Shown piece after piece: positions 19,551 to 31,320 of a stretch of 64,000 nucleotides of DNA; positions within the stretch are counted from its first letter, which is position 1; the number at the start of each line of letters is the position of its first letter. The stretch is taken from the NCBI RefSeq assembly GCF_032362555.1, contig NC_083515.1, positions 9,583,001-9,647,000 on the forward strand, written 5' to 3'. A program made the translations under genes and the position numbers. Below the pieces are notes generated by a model. The model did not search any database. It was not told where the DNA came from and worked only from the letters and a program-made list of their open reading frames with translations. This stretch comes from Amyelois transitella (Eukaryota > Arthropoda > Insecta > Lepidoptera > Pyralidae).

Positions 19551-20847
19551 GTGAGGAATGAAACTGATGACAAAATATGGGATGCTCAAGCGGGATTTCG
19601 AAAGGGAATGGGATGTACTGATCAGTTCTTTTCCTTGCGGTGCATAGCCGAAAAGTTTTTGGCCAAAAGTCAAAAAGTCTATTGCACATTCGTAGATCTG
19701 GAAAAGGCCTATGACAGAGTTGAGAGGAATGAATTGTGGTCAGCACTTTCTATGCATGGGGTGAGCAGTCTCTTAATACGAGCACTGAAATCCTTATATG
19801 AGGATTCGAGTGCTTGTGTCAGGATAAACGGAGCGCACACTGAGTGGTTTAAGATTGAGAAAGGCGTTAGGCAAGGATGTGTTGCGTCACCGTGGCTGTT
19901 CAACCTATTTATGGATAGCTGTTTGACAGATTTGAAAGAGTCTAAAAGTGGATTAAGGATGAATGAGTTACTCGTCAAATGTCTGCTCTATGCCGACGAT
20001 CAGGTTATACTGGCGTCATCAGCGGAGGAGTTACAGGAGATGGTAAACTGTATGCATGAAGCTTTAAAAGAGAAAGGAATGAAAGTGAACGTAAGTAAAA
20101 CTAAAACACTGGTTTTTGAAATGGAGAAAGAAATGACAGCATGTAATATTTTGATTGGAGGAGAAAAAGTGGAGCAAGTGAAAGAGTTTGTATATCTAGG
20201 ATCAAAGTTTACATCAGATGGCAAGTATGATAGTGATATTGAAAGGAGAGTGAACGCGGGGAACATGGTGAATGGAGCTTTGCATGCCTTTATGAGCAGT
20301 CAGAAACTATCCAAAAAGGCTCGACTGGCTGTGCACAGGGGCGTGTTGGTCTCGACATTAATGTATGGGAGTGAAAGTTGGGTATGGCAAAAGAAGCATG
20401 AAAGCAGAATAAATGCAGTGGAAATGAGAGCGTTAAGGAGTATGATGGGTGTGAAATTGAGTGACAGGATAAGGAACAGCGTGATAAGGGAATGTTGTGA
20501 TGTGAAAGAAGATGTAGTTACAGGAATAGAAAAGGGTATGTTAAGATGGTTCGGTCATGTGGAGAGGATGAATGAAAGCAGGTTGACTAAGCAGATATAC
20601 AAGGAGAGTGTGGAGGGAAAGGTCGGAGTGGGAAGACCTAGACGAACGTATCTTGATCAAATTAAGGACGTCCTGGTAAAGGGTCAGGTCAAAAGTACCC
20701 GAAACCGCCGAGCTTGTATGAAGAGAGTTATGAATGTGGACGAAGCGAAAGAAGTATGCAGAGATCGTGGCAAGTGGAAAGAGGTAGTCTCTGCCTACCC
20801 CTCCGGGAAAGAGGCGTGATTTTATGTATGTATGTATGTATGTATGA
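19551..20847 (+). mobile_element. RTE-clade LINE, 5'-truncated, reverse transcriptase part
   Basis: An open frame from about 19551 to TGA 20817-20819 encodes ~420 residues of a non-LTR reverse transcriptase. Seen are FVDLEKAYDRV, RQGCVASPWLFNLF and the catalytic box YADD at residue 147, followed by the C-terminal GRPRRTYLDQIKD...SAYPSGKEA. The endonuclease and the RT N-terminus are absent, so the copy was truncated on insertion. There is almost no 3' UTR: the stop codon is followed directly by TTT and (TATG)n. A very short 3' end with simple-repeat tail suits the RTE clade. No in-frame stop is seen, so it is young. Its last ~45 bases resemble the 3' end of the abundant SINE, and at least eight other 3' pieces lie in the window. 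Confidence 0.85.
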
Positions 20848-20889
20848 TAGTGAAAATAATAAGTAATTTGCAAGGCTTGACAATATTAA

Positions 20890-20995
20890 TTTTCAACTTA
20901 ATTCTATCATTAAGCCAAACAGCTGAACGTGGCCTTTTTTCGAGACTGTTGGCCATGTCTAGCCCGCAAGGGATATAGACGTGATTATATGTAGT
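20890..20995 (+). mobile_element. SINE 3' fragment (hairpin-head family)
   Basis: aattctatcattaagccaaa, cagctgaacgtggcc, gcaagggatatagacgtgat. Lies 50 bp after the RTE tail. Confidence 0.82.
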
Positions 20996-21182
20996 ATATA
21001 GTGTACGTATTTAACTAAGTAATGAATCTCTATATCTTAAATTGTTTCAACACACTATCATATCATTTGATCAATCACCACACACAATTAATGATCGCGT
21101 CGGAACCAAACCTGTGAATAATTAATTGATATGATCATAAAAATGTTATTAGTGTAAATGGTAGTTTTAAAAAAAATTCTAA

Positions 21183-21400
21183 CTCACAATTTACTGTTAG
21201 GTATTGGCTCTGCGGTTGCGATTTGCGATGCTGTTACGGCGAGGGAAAACATCGTGAGGAAACCTCTACATTCGAGCAACTGGATGTGTAGGTAATCAGG
21301 TAATCATGTTCCATTATAGATCATAATCACTTCATTAGGTCAGATGGGAGTTCGCTTGTGTAAAACCTTGACTTACTCTATCCAGTATCAAGAAATTATG
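21183..21400 (+). repeat. Dispersed repeat C and associated sequence
   Basis: gggaaaacatcgtgaggaaacc is a phrase remembered from many lepidopteran repeats. It is followed by gtcagatgggagttcgcttg and gtaaaaccttgacttac, which match repeat C. Class unknown. Confidence 0.45.
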
Positions 21401-21439
21401 AAGAATTACATTTGCCCTGCGGTGAACCCTCACAATACA

Positions 21440-21580
21440 TACCCTCTTTATTTTTCCTTTATGGACAGAGCCAATAGTTATCAGGTTGGAAAGCCCCGTT
21501 TAACTAAATGGCTTAATGATGGAATTGAGATTCAAAGATTGTTAAATGTTGCTAGGTCATCGCCTAAAAGAAGAATTTTA
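21440..21580 (-). mobile_element. Old SINE fragment (hairpin-head family)
   Basis: atggacagagccaatagtta, taaatggcttaatgatggaattgagattc and catcgcctaaaagaagaat are recognisable. Strongly diverged. Confidence 0.65.
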
Positions 21581-21659
21581 AACCTTATTTCATTACACGC
21601 ATTTACAATCGGCGCGGGTGTAGAAGAAGCACAAAAACAACCATGTTTTTTCTTCTAAT

Positions 21660-22575
21660 AGAACAGCAGATTTTGTGAGATTTTTGCAACTATCCCTCAG
21701 ACGTAAATCATCTGTTTAAAGGCCTAACATGTCAATATGGTAAAAGCCCTCAAAAAAAAAAATACAGACTAAGTATACATGGCAACCGCAAAATATTAGG
21801 TTGCAAATTACCGGTATGCGTGTGCGCATGGTGTATTGGAGTTAACCATATATGGGCAACATTAGCGAGTGCGTCAAGTACGATTTTGGCTCTAATTAAT
21901 TGCAATAATAAAAATGTCTAGTCTGGCAAAGCACCTTGCGTAGTCGCTTCTACGAATAATGCTAAATATACTTTTTAATTTTTAGTAAAATAGGACGCAG
22001 TGATATAGACTGACAAGATAATATTACATTATATAAGAATTTTTGCCAAATATTTAAGAGGTGTACTAAGACTGTTGTATTATTTTTGGCGTAAATAAAT
22101 AAATACCTAGACCTATTTCTTATAAACAAGATATATTCAGTGTTTAGGATAAAATATTCGAGTGACCAACGATGAGTACTTAGTTTCAGTAGGTTTTAAT
22201 TTTTTTTTAATATTTATTCTCATAACATTAATGTGAATAATTCAGCTAATTTAACCCCTCAGGCAAAAATACCGAGAGAACCCTAGATCATGGCTCGTGC
22301 TTGATAAATTTAAATTGTTTTTACACACATACCTTGACCTATTAATTTGAAAGTTTTGGATATGAGTAAAAAAACCAAAACCGGTATTAGAATGTGCAAC
22401 TTCGATCGTCAAATTGTTACTTTATTCTTTAATTCTTGAAAATTGCCTAATATTTGTTTACTATTCCGCTATTTCTGAAATTTCAATTCTCCTCTACTCA
22501 GTCTAGTAACTCTGTCTGCTCCGTAAAGGATGATGGAAGATGTAACATGTATTTGTGTGTAAAATACCCAGATTT
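21660..22575. other. AT-rich sequence, no feature recognised
   Basis: No coding frame, RNA gene or repeat was supported on either strand. Confidence 0.45.
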
Positions 22576-22579
22576 ATAA

Positions 22580-22720
22580 ACTTCTTCCTCTTGGCTTTAT
22601 CCCGTTGCATCCTCAATTCTCTGGAGAGGAGCCCGGGGTTTGCCGTTGACCATGAATACTAGATTGGGTGAGTCAGGTTTTTACACGAAGCGACTCCTAT
22701 ATGAGTGGGTTAGTATCCAA
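22580..22720 (-). repeat. Dispersed repeat C copy
   Basis: Minus-strand copy: cccgttgcatcctcaattct, ctggagaggagcccgggg, ccatgaatactagattgggt and acacgaagcgactcc. A second piece of the same family lies at 22985-23060. Confidence 0.55.
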
Positions 22721-23069
22721 TCCCACCCAAAGTAGACTTATACTAAAGAAATTCTTTTAATTTATACAAACATCAACGTTAAGTTATTTGCAAGAAAAAG
22801 ATGCGGGTTAATTAAAATGGCATCCTTTGATGTTTCCTGCGACTGTTTGTTTTGAAATACGGGTTTATTTGCAATTGAAATAAGAAATCTTTTTTTAGAT
22901 TACGTTGTTTTATTGAAAACAAATTAGTGCTTAGATTATTCTTCCATAAAAATTTCTTTAGTGTAGGTATATACAAATATTTTAATAATAGTAATCCTGG
23001 ATTGAGAAAGTCAGGTACGCGAAGCGACTCCCTCCTGACCTCCACAACTCTTGCCTTTTAATTTTACCC

Positions 23070-25010
23070 ATATTGGAGACTTGTTGCCCTAATATGCAGG
23101 CTCTCTTATGATATTTGCCCTCATCGGAAGATCATCGGTTTGTAATTAAACTAATGAACATAACCCATTAACGAGTAATTAAAAGGGTTTATTAATAGGT
23201 GTAATTCGAACCTGAGCTTCACGCTTGTTAAGTCCACGACAAGTAAGTCCACACCTAATGCCGACGCTCTTTATACGTACTATCATTCAAGTCAAAATGA
23301 TTAACATTTCTTTAAAGATCCGTTCGAACGAAATCCAAATAAAAACTATAATAGCCCGGTGACCTTGCCTTTTGTTCTCAGCGAACGTGTAAAAAAGGTT
23401 TTGTAATGGAAGTCAGTCAAATGAAGTGTAACTTGTATAATGATGTGCTAATCGGTTGCAGTTATACCACTGGCTGAAACTATTTTTTTTAAGAACTAGC
23501 AAAAAAAAATATAAGGTATTCAAACGTACCTATGTAACGTTTCAATTATTAACTTTGGAATATAATGAATAATTTTGAAATTAAAAATTAAATTTATGTG
23601 TAATATTAAGTGGTGAGACCAACGCTTTCTACATGATCTGCCATTTCATTCTGTTGTTTATCAAGTAAATGTAACATTATCAAAAAAGATTGATTATGTA
23701 AAAAATCTATATTTTTGATATAATGTGAAAATTTCGTTATTTTGACTGTCTGTCTGTAAAAAAATTAAATATATACGTATATAAAAATAAACATTGTATA
23801 ATTAGGTTCCTAATGCAAAATCATGAGTGAGATAAAAAGATACATAAATTTATTACTAACTTTTGATATTTAAGCGGATTTCACATGCAGCGTTTTTAGA
23901 AACGAATTTTTTGCTTCTCATATAAAAATGCTTAGGTAATTTATTATAAGAAACAGTGGGAATCAAATGATCTGATATTAAATTTAAATAAAGAGCCAAT
24001 TTTTTATTCTTAATTAAAACATACATCAAATGATAAATTATATAAAGGTGATCGTTAATTGAGTTGTCCATCTGGTGTGCGATGTTTAAGATATTTTTAA
24101 CACTAGTTTTTTTTAACTCTTGTGCAGTTTATTGATATTTCACATTAGCTGATGCCTATCATTTATTAAACCTAACTGTACTACAAATGCAGTCATGTAA
24201 ATAAGGTATATTATAATGCTAGAATTTCGAGCGCTGACCGCGTAAAAATTTGGTGTGACGTGGTTTAAAGAGTTCCTTATAACACAACTTGCGCGGGCCC
24301 GCATTCTTCAACAGCGCCGCTAACGTCCTACGTTTGGTCTTCCGAAGACTTTAAGGATATTGATGAGGAGCAAAATGAATGTTGAAACCGCCGTCAACCA
24401 GTGATGAACATTGGTGCATTGTCATGCAATAGACATGTCACGAACTACCGTTGATAAAAAGCAAGGACAAGGTCTATTGGTGACTATATCTATGCAGGTA
24501 TGAGTAAGATAGATAGATAGATTTTAGATTTTAAAGCTGAAGAGTTTGATTGTTTGTTGGTTTGAACGCGCTAATCTCAGGAAGTTCTGGTTTGAATTGA
24601 AAAATTCTTTTGTGTTGAATAGACCATTTATCGAGGAAGGCTTTAGGCTATATAACATCACGCTGCAACTATAAGGAGCTAAGAAATAATGGAAAATGTG
24701 AAAAGAACGGGGAAAATTATTCATCCTTGAGGGCTTCAATGATGCCCAAAATAACAATACCACGCGGACGAAGTCCCGGGCACAGCAAGTAATAAATAAA
24801 AATTTATATTTGTCGCCTCGCCTATCAACTAGGCTAGTAAATGTCGTAGGAAATGTATTTTCTCAAATAACGTGACATACCAATATGTACATATGTTGAT
24901 GCTGTAGAGAGCAATTCGTGATAACTATCGTGGATAAGAATATCTAACTATAGGTATCAGTTATATTGCTACTTTGTCAGTAAACGACAAAGTTTTGTCA
25001 TGAATACCTA
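23070..25010. other. No gene recognised
   Basis: Mostly AT-rich. A GC-richer patch at 24230-24480 has no long open frame. A partial Helitron-like end (acgcggacgaagtcccggg) is at 24760-24785. Open frames on either strand here are short and lack coding character. Confidence 0.4.
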
Positions 25011-25014
25011 CACA

Positions 25015-25235
25015 CATACACAATCACGTCTATATATCCCTTGCGAGGTAGACAGAGCCAACAGTCTTGAAAGACTGATAGGCTCAGGTGTTAGGCTCAA
25101 TGATAGAATTAAGATTGTATTAGTGACAAGTTGCCAGCCCGTCGCCGAAAATAAGAAACCCAAGTTTATAAGCCTATTCCTTGGTCGCCTTTTACGACAT
25201 CCATGGAAAAGAGATGGAGTGGATTCATTTCATTT
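25015..25235 (-). mobile_element. SINE (hairpin-head family)
   Basis: cacgtctatatatcccttgc through tcgccttttacgacatccat to gagatggagtgg. Head missing. A second minus-strand copy lies at 25370-25560. Confidence 0.85.
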
Positions 25236-25369
25236 GTTTAAAATAAATATATGGGACCTACACTGCTGTCAAAACTTTATGATTACTACATAATTATTAC
25301 TAAAGTTTACAAAGGTACCATGCTAGCTTTAAGACTGCATCCTTGTCTGTGGACAAAATATACCTCCAT

Positions 25370-25560
25370 CATTTTCGATTATATCCCTTGCAGGGTAGAC
25401 AGAGCCAGCAGGTGGATGATAGAATTGAGATTCAAATAATGACAGGTTGCAAACTCATCGCCTAAAAGTAGAATCTCAAGTTTAAAGCTCTTAATCGCTT
25501 TTCACGGCATCCATGGGAAAGAGAAAGAGTGGTCCTATTCTTTTTTCTATTTCTGCCACA
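25370..25560 (-). mobile_element. SINE (hairpin-head family), internally deleted
   Basis: tatcccttgcagggtagaca, tagaattgagattcaaataa, ccatgggaaagagaaagagt and tggtcctattctttt. Part of the middle block is missing. Confidence 0.8.
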
Positions 25561-25844
25561 CCACCTTACTACTGCACTACCAAATTAACTCCTAATAAAG
25601 GTATACTAATACTCTCAATTCGTTTACTAGTTGTAAGTAGTACCTAGTGATCTATGAATTTACAAGTGAGGTCCACCTGTTAACTCATCGATCTTGGTTT
25701 GAGAGCAGTTATCTTAATACTTTTATGTCAAACAATGGCTCATAAGACAAAACTATCTATTGTAAATACAAATGAGAGATACTTAAGTAGCTAATACAAA
25801 GATTTTCCAAGTCCATCTTGTTTTATAAAGTTAAATAATGACAT

Positions 25845-25905
25845 TGATGAATGTGGTTGAAGCAAAAGAAGTACGACGAGCTTGCATGAAAAGACTGACT
25901 GATAA
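25845..25905 (+). mobile_element. Scrambled RTE LINE remnant
   Basis: atgaatgtggttgaagcaaaagaagta and gagcttgcatgaaaag are two RTE C-terminal blocks in swapped order. Very old or rearranged. Confidence 0.45.
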
Positions 25906-26769
25906 ACGAAGTCGCGGTCGAAAGAAAACACAAAGTAAAACAAACATATAGACCAACAGTCATTCAAGGACAAATCTAGAACAAAAAGTAAATGTTTATT
26001 TCTTGATATCCTTATCATTGGAGATAAATCGATAAGAATCTTGATAAATCTATTGTAGTTAGTTGTTAATACCATGTTTGGGAGGAATTGTACTTATTAT
26101 TAGTCATTGTTTTCGTGATAATCAGTTAAGTGGCAAATTTTAAGTGGTTTGTTTAGCTCACGTAGGCTTTCAAGAATTTTAAAGTTACCTATATGGAATG
26201 TAATCCTTAAAAAAATATGAAGGGCTGATAACATAGGCAATGTATATCTGTAAAAGTATGTTATTTTGTAACAATTGTGGATTATCGTAAATAAATAATA
26301 AAAAAAAAGCGTAGGAATATGTGAAAGTAGAATGTATAGGTTTGAGAGGACAAGGGGGGCAAGTCCCTGTAACTTTGAGATATTCTGACAGCCATTAATA
26401 TTTTTTATCGCGTCATATCACCAATACTTTCGATAAATACTTAGATAGATATGAAATTGTCTTAATAATATCTGTCATCCATCAAAATCATTCGTTTGAT
26501 TGATTTCTGAATGTGGTTATCTTGTTTTTGTCACAAAAAAAAAATCTACTTGACATTGACATAAAAAATGTGTGTCTATAAATAAAAAAATATATTTGTT
26601 GTTAACCGCAATAGAGAATCTTAAGCAGCTTCTACACTTACGCCCTATTTAAGGCCATCGATTTAAGAACTTAACTCACCAATTTCTGGTGTCAGTAAGA
26701 AAAGTGATTAGCACTCTCGGGCACCACCGGAAGAACAGCGTTGGCTGTGTAGCATATTGTTTATGTACA

Positions 26770-26995
26770 TTCGTTTATAAGCCCATCCCTTAGTCGCATT
26801 TTACGAAATCTATGGGAACGAGATGGAGTAGTCCTATTCCCGGCAGACAGTCAATGGGCAACATTTTATCAGACATCTAAATAAACGAATTAGAATCTTA
26901 ATTCCATCTTAAGCCGAACAGCTGAACGTGGCCTTTCAGACTTTGTGACACTGTTGGCGGGGTTTTTACTTCTTAAGGCGTGATTATCTAGGTAT
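26770..26995. mobile_element. Two facing SINE pieces (hairpin-head family)
   Basis: A minus-strand head piece (cccatcccttagtcgcattt...gatggagtagtcctattc, 26775-26842) is followed by a plus-strand tail piece (cttaagccgaacagctgaac...cgtgattatc, 26893-26993). Confidence 0.7.
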
Positions 26996-27074
26996 GTACT
27001 TCAGATTCAAAGGTAAAACATTGTCATTGCTCCAAAACCAATCTAAGGCAGGAAAATATGGTAACCGTTGCAAA

Positions 27075-27212
27075 TGACGCATGAATCGGTACTTCCTGAA
27101 GGTCTCGAACGAAAAACTGAGTTTTCCGGACGTGTACGTGGGGTCACGTACCATGCAAATGACCCTTGAGGAAAACGCGACCTTTGCGGTTGGAGGTAGC
27201 CACTGCGACTTT
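27075..27212. other. GC-rich, protein-like segment of unknown origin
   Basis: A compact GC-rich patch in AT-rich DNA. The plus strand reads FLKVSNEKLSFPDVYVGS and then ENATFAVGGSHCDFI. A minus-strand frame is also open (beginning KSQWLPPTAKV). The plus frame runs into GTACAA at 27213, a possible but weak donor. No family is recognised on either strand, so neither is called as a gene. Confidence 0.25.
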
Positions 27213-27323
27213 ATAGGTACAAAGATATTTTACTGCCTTACATTTAGGTTGATTAAGGGTTTTCTGTTATTTATTCGCTCCTAGTTCAATCATGAGAGAA
27301 TGTATTTTTCTTTATGTGTTATA

Positions 27324-27554
27324 CATACATATAATTACGTCTATGTCTCTTGCGTGGTAGACAAAGCGAACAGTCTTGAAAACTGATAGACCACGTTCAG
27401 CTGTTTGGCTCATTGATAGAATTGAGATTCAAATAGTGACAGGCTGCTAGTCCATCGCCTTAAAGAAATCCCAAGTTTATAAGCCTTTACGAAATCCATG
27501 GGAACGAGTTGGAGTGGTTCTTTTTTTCTTGGTGCCGGGAACCACACGGCACGG
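27324..27554 (-). mobile_element. SINE (hairpin-head family) with target-site duplication
   Basis: A near-complete copy flanked by the 11-base duplication TATGTGTTATA (27313-27323 and 27555-27565). It confirms the family's ends: a CGTGTGG-type head and a (TATG)n tail. Confidence 0.9.
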
Positions 27555-27639
27555 TATGTGTTATATTTATGTATACATCTATTCGAATCTCTATCTATAT
27601 TTATAAAACTCTTTTGTTACTGACTGTTGACCCAGAGAT

Positions 27640-27765
27640 TTGAAAAAGAATGTAGGATGTAAGACTGAGAGAGGAATTCCCCAAATTCCCGCGGGAACGG
27701 AAATTAATAGTATTGTTGGTTTTTTCTCGCGAGTGGAGCTGCTGGCGTCCTCTAGTCCCATCGTA
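27640..27765 (+). mobile_element. Helitron-like remnant
   Basis: attcccgcgggaacggaaat and a closing gcgtcctctag resemble the lepidopteran Helitron end seen intact at 60449-60653. Diverged; borders uncertain. A similar phrase (attcccacgggaacagaaat) is at 28375. Confidence 0.4.
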
Positions 27766-27799
27766 AAGAACTTACTTGTAAATAACATTGAAATTGCAT

Positions 27800-29470
27800 T
27801 TTAAAAGTCTATAAAATACTTAAATATATAAAAGTAACTTATTTTTTTATTTTATGACCAAATTACAATAAAACGGTTGTTAAATTTGTGCCCAACGTTT
27901 GTTAAATTGTCTAACAATTTACATCCTCTGTAAAGACATTATTTAATAACATAATTTTAGTAAAATCGTTTGCGAAAATTCAGTTAGAGCAAGTCGAATT
28001 ACTGAGGGTAAATACCGGAAAATAAATATCTTATGGCCGGTAATTAATAAAAATTGCTTTGTTAGTAAGTTATTTATATAATAGCTGAAAATTCGCTTTT
28101 CTATTTTAGCATACACCTCTTCCACAAATGAAGTTAATTTTCATAATTACCTGATTTGCGGGTAATACTTACTTAACTGCTTTTTCTAATTAACATCTCA
28201 TATTTGACTTGGGTTGATTTACTAATTAACTTGGGGCAAAAATAGAATAAAATATAATAAAAGTATATTGAGTGACTAAAGGTATGAACTTCCAAAAATG
28301 GCATGAAATGAAATAAATTTATTTTCCAAAATACGAGATATCCCATGGGTTCTAAGTGTGTATTATGAGAGAAATTCCCACGGGAACAGAAATTAAAGGT
28401 ATTTTGACATTTTGATTTACGGATTTATTATCTGTATCTGTGAATATCATTATCATTTGCCCCTTTCCGATTGAAAAAGAACTATTCAATTTATGCCAAT
28501 GATTTATTACGACCACAAATCAAGTTAGTAATAACTTGCTATATTTATCACACTTAGCGCTATGGAAACGGCAATTATAATGCCTATTTACGCGATGTGG
28601 CGAGTGGCAACGTGCCCGTCTGATGAACGGAATAGATTTCCTTACCTAAATACTTCTAAAACAATAAAAAAAAACTTAAAAGATACAGTGACAGAAATAG
28701 AACAGAAAAACCTTGTTTATGTAGAGATACCTTATGAACAAAAGCAGGAGTTTGGTAGGTCTAGGAGTCCTTAAGAGAAGATTAAGAGTATTGCTTCTGC
28801 GTAAAAGAGGTTTAATGATTTTATCGGAAGTCTTTTTACCCGCCTGACCTGCTTTTGCCGACCTTAGACAAAAATAAGGAAATGATCCTTGCACTTGCAA
28901 ATCCAAAAACCAGTTCACTATCGATACAATTAAAATATTTATGCTCGTGCGCGCCCTTCGCTTGGCGAATTCTGAAGCAAAGGTAATCCGAATCAAGTAA
29001 ACAAATCGACAGAGCTAATTATATATTTTTTTTAAATTAATTCATCACGATTCGATCTTCTTAGTTGATGATGATTTATATGATTTATAGATACAATTGT
29101 GGGAACAGTTTTAGAATTAAGTCATCACATGACGAACGTGAATATCGGAATATCTAAGGATTATATCCTTTTAAAAAAATATTAAATATGGCACAATTTT
29201 TTTTAAGTAATCGCGTGACAAATAAACAATCCTTACGATGTTTTCATTCACGGAAAGGCTTACAAACGCATTTCTATTACACTATTCCACCTCAGTTCAT
29301 ACCTCAATTCCACAATTTAAATATCCAGCTACTCGTAAGGGATAAAGACTTTATATCCACGTATTTTCCCCTACGTAAGATTAGGTATTGATGTCCTTAT
29401 CTGGAGCACATGACGCATTAAAACACTCCAAAAATCATTCGCAATATAGATAGGTATGTAGGTATGTATC
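27800..29470. other. No gene recognised
   Basis: AT-rich, with short open frames only. The 70-codon frame at 28562-28774 has no family resemblance or splice context. No RNA gene was seen. Confidence 0.4.
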
Positions 29471-29482
29471 CCGGCTTGCCAT

Positions 29483-30390
29483 TAGGGATGTGACATTGCT
29501 GATAAAAAATCGATTTTTATATAATCGATTTATTTTTTAAGTATGAAAAACGATTAACAAATAATCGATTTTTCTTAAGAAAATAATCGATTTTATTATA
29601 TTGATAGATTTTTCCTAATTTTTCAATTTATGTCAAAATAAACGCCATATAAATTATATCAATAGATTTATTCATTAAAAATAAACAATAGAAACAGTAA
29701 GTTCTTATATAATCAACACAAATTAAAGTTTTTAACAATCAAGTTTGAAAAATGAAGTTTCAGCAACGAATAATGAATAAAATATCAACCGAATGTCGGT
29801 AAAATACTGTTCATCGACTAATTCCATCTAGAGAATGTTTGATTAAATAAATAAATAAATATAAATGTATACGAGACAAATTACACAGATTAAGTTTGCC
29901 TCGAAGTAAGTTCGAGACTTGTGTTAGGAGATGCTAACTCAACGATACTATAATTTTTTAATAAATACTTATATAGATAAACATCCAAGACCCAAGCCAA
30001 TCAGAAAAAGTTCTTTTCACATCATGCCCTGACCGGGATTCGAACCCGGGACCTCAGGTGTCACAGACAAGCGTACTACCGCTGCGCCACAGAGGCCGTC
30101 TATAAAGTAAATTAATCATCTAAACTGTTTTAAGAGCACAGAAAGAATGCAAAGATGGCGTTAATGTAATATTATGGAGCTATGATAGTATTCTTTGGCA
30201 GTTCGCGTTCCGGGCTCCAAGCCAGAAGACAAAAACGTAATTTCGGAGTGCATTTATTGTATGATTATAAAAATCGATTTTTAATCGATTATTAATTTTA
30301 AAAAAATCACGTAATAAAATCGATTTTTACTTAAAAAAAATCGATTTTAAATCGATTTTTTCCATAATCGATTTTTTTTTCACATTCCTA
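29483..30390. mobile_element. Non-autonomous hAT-like element with ATCGAT arrays
   Basis: A 908-bp element. The termini are inverted: TAGGGATGTGA at the left and TAGGAATGTGA (reverse complement of 30380-30390) at the right. The 8-base duplication CTTGCCAT flanks it at 29475-29482 and 30391-30398. Next to each end lie several copies of AAAATCGATTTT-type motifs in both orientations, probably subterminal transposase-binding repeats. No transposase is encoded. A tRNA-SINE is nested at 29848-30099. Confidence 0.85.
29848..30099 (-). mobile_element. tRNA-derived SINE nested in the hAT-like element
   Basis: Full-length minus-strand copy. The head gives GACGGCCTCTGTGGCGCAGC and B box GGGTTCGAATCCCGG. 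The middle has ttatatagataaacatccaa and the 3' end gcctcgaagtaagttcgaga, with an (ATTT)n-type tail at 29846-29860. It is a retroposon, not a tRNA gene. Confidence 0.88.
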
Positions 30391-30399
30391 CTTGCCATA

Positions 30400-31040
30400 T
30401 ACTTTCATAAGTGGTGCTCATTGCGAAATACATCGTCCAGTCAAAGTGACTAATTACTAATTAAATGCAATTATTACAAGTTGTAAATAACATTTCAACA
30501 TAACTCTAGGCGATCTGTATCTGACAGATATTACTTCGAGGCTAGTTTAGGTTCAAGGATGTATGGATGGATGTGTAGATTACAGTATGTAAAAAAATAA
30601 TGTTATTTGATTTATTTTTGGGTTTTTTGGTTGAACTTTTATTAATATTTACTTAGATTTATAATTTTCTTGTCTATTTGACTACAATGTACTAAATAAA
30701 CAGGAAACTTTATTAGGTTATGCATCATAGCACAAGACAATACTAATAAACAACCATTGTAACTGTTTGACCCTTATAAAGATAAATAAATAAATTATAT
30801 TGAATTTATACTTTTGTACGCACAAAAGCTATAACTACTCACTTTTTGTAATATTTATTATGTAGTTAAAAAATAAATATATTACATTGTTATAGATACC
30901 TACTTTTCCTTTCAGTTGCACTGTGTGTGATTCCTGATTATATCAAGAATAAATAAATATACTCGTATATGGATTTAACCTCAAAAGTTAATTCGAAACT
31001 TGTATTAATAGTCATAAACTAGAATTTATTTATTTTTATT
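30400..31040. other. AT-rich sequence, no gene recognised
   Basis: Contains short runs such as aaataaataaat. A faint match to the tRNA-SINE 3' block (ttaattcgaaacttgtatta) lies near 30985. Confidence 0.4.
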
Positions 31041-31047
31041 TTTTCTA

Positions 31048-31320
31048 TTGGTGCCGGGAACCACACGGCACCAATAAAAATGAAAAAGAATAGGACCACT
31101 CCATCTCTGTCCCATGTTTGTCGTAAAAGGCGACTAATGTATAGGCTTATAAACTTGGGATTCTTCTTTTAGGCAGTGGGCTAGCAACCTGTTACTATTT
31201 GTATCTCAATTCTATATTAAATCCAAATAGCTGAACGTGGCCTGTCAGTCTTTTCAAGACTGTTGGCTCTCTCTACCCCGCAAGGGATATAGACGTGATT
31301 CTATGTATATATGTATGTAA
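31048..31320 (+). mobile_element. SINE (hairpin-head family), full length
   Basis: Begins with the head palindrome ggtgccgggaaccacacggc, then aagaataggaccactccatc, gggctagcaacctgttacta, ctgaacgtggcctgtcagtc and ccccgcaagggatatagacg, and ends tatgtatatatgtatg. A separate minus-strand head piece (gtgtcgggaaccacacgac) is at 31381-31400. Confidence 0.87.

Noticed and set aside
28562-28774. 70-codon frame starting METAIIMPIYAMWRV
   Set aside because: No family resemblance, no splice or promoter context, and length within chance for AT-rich DNA.
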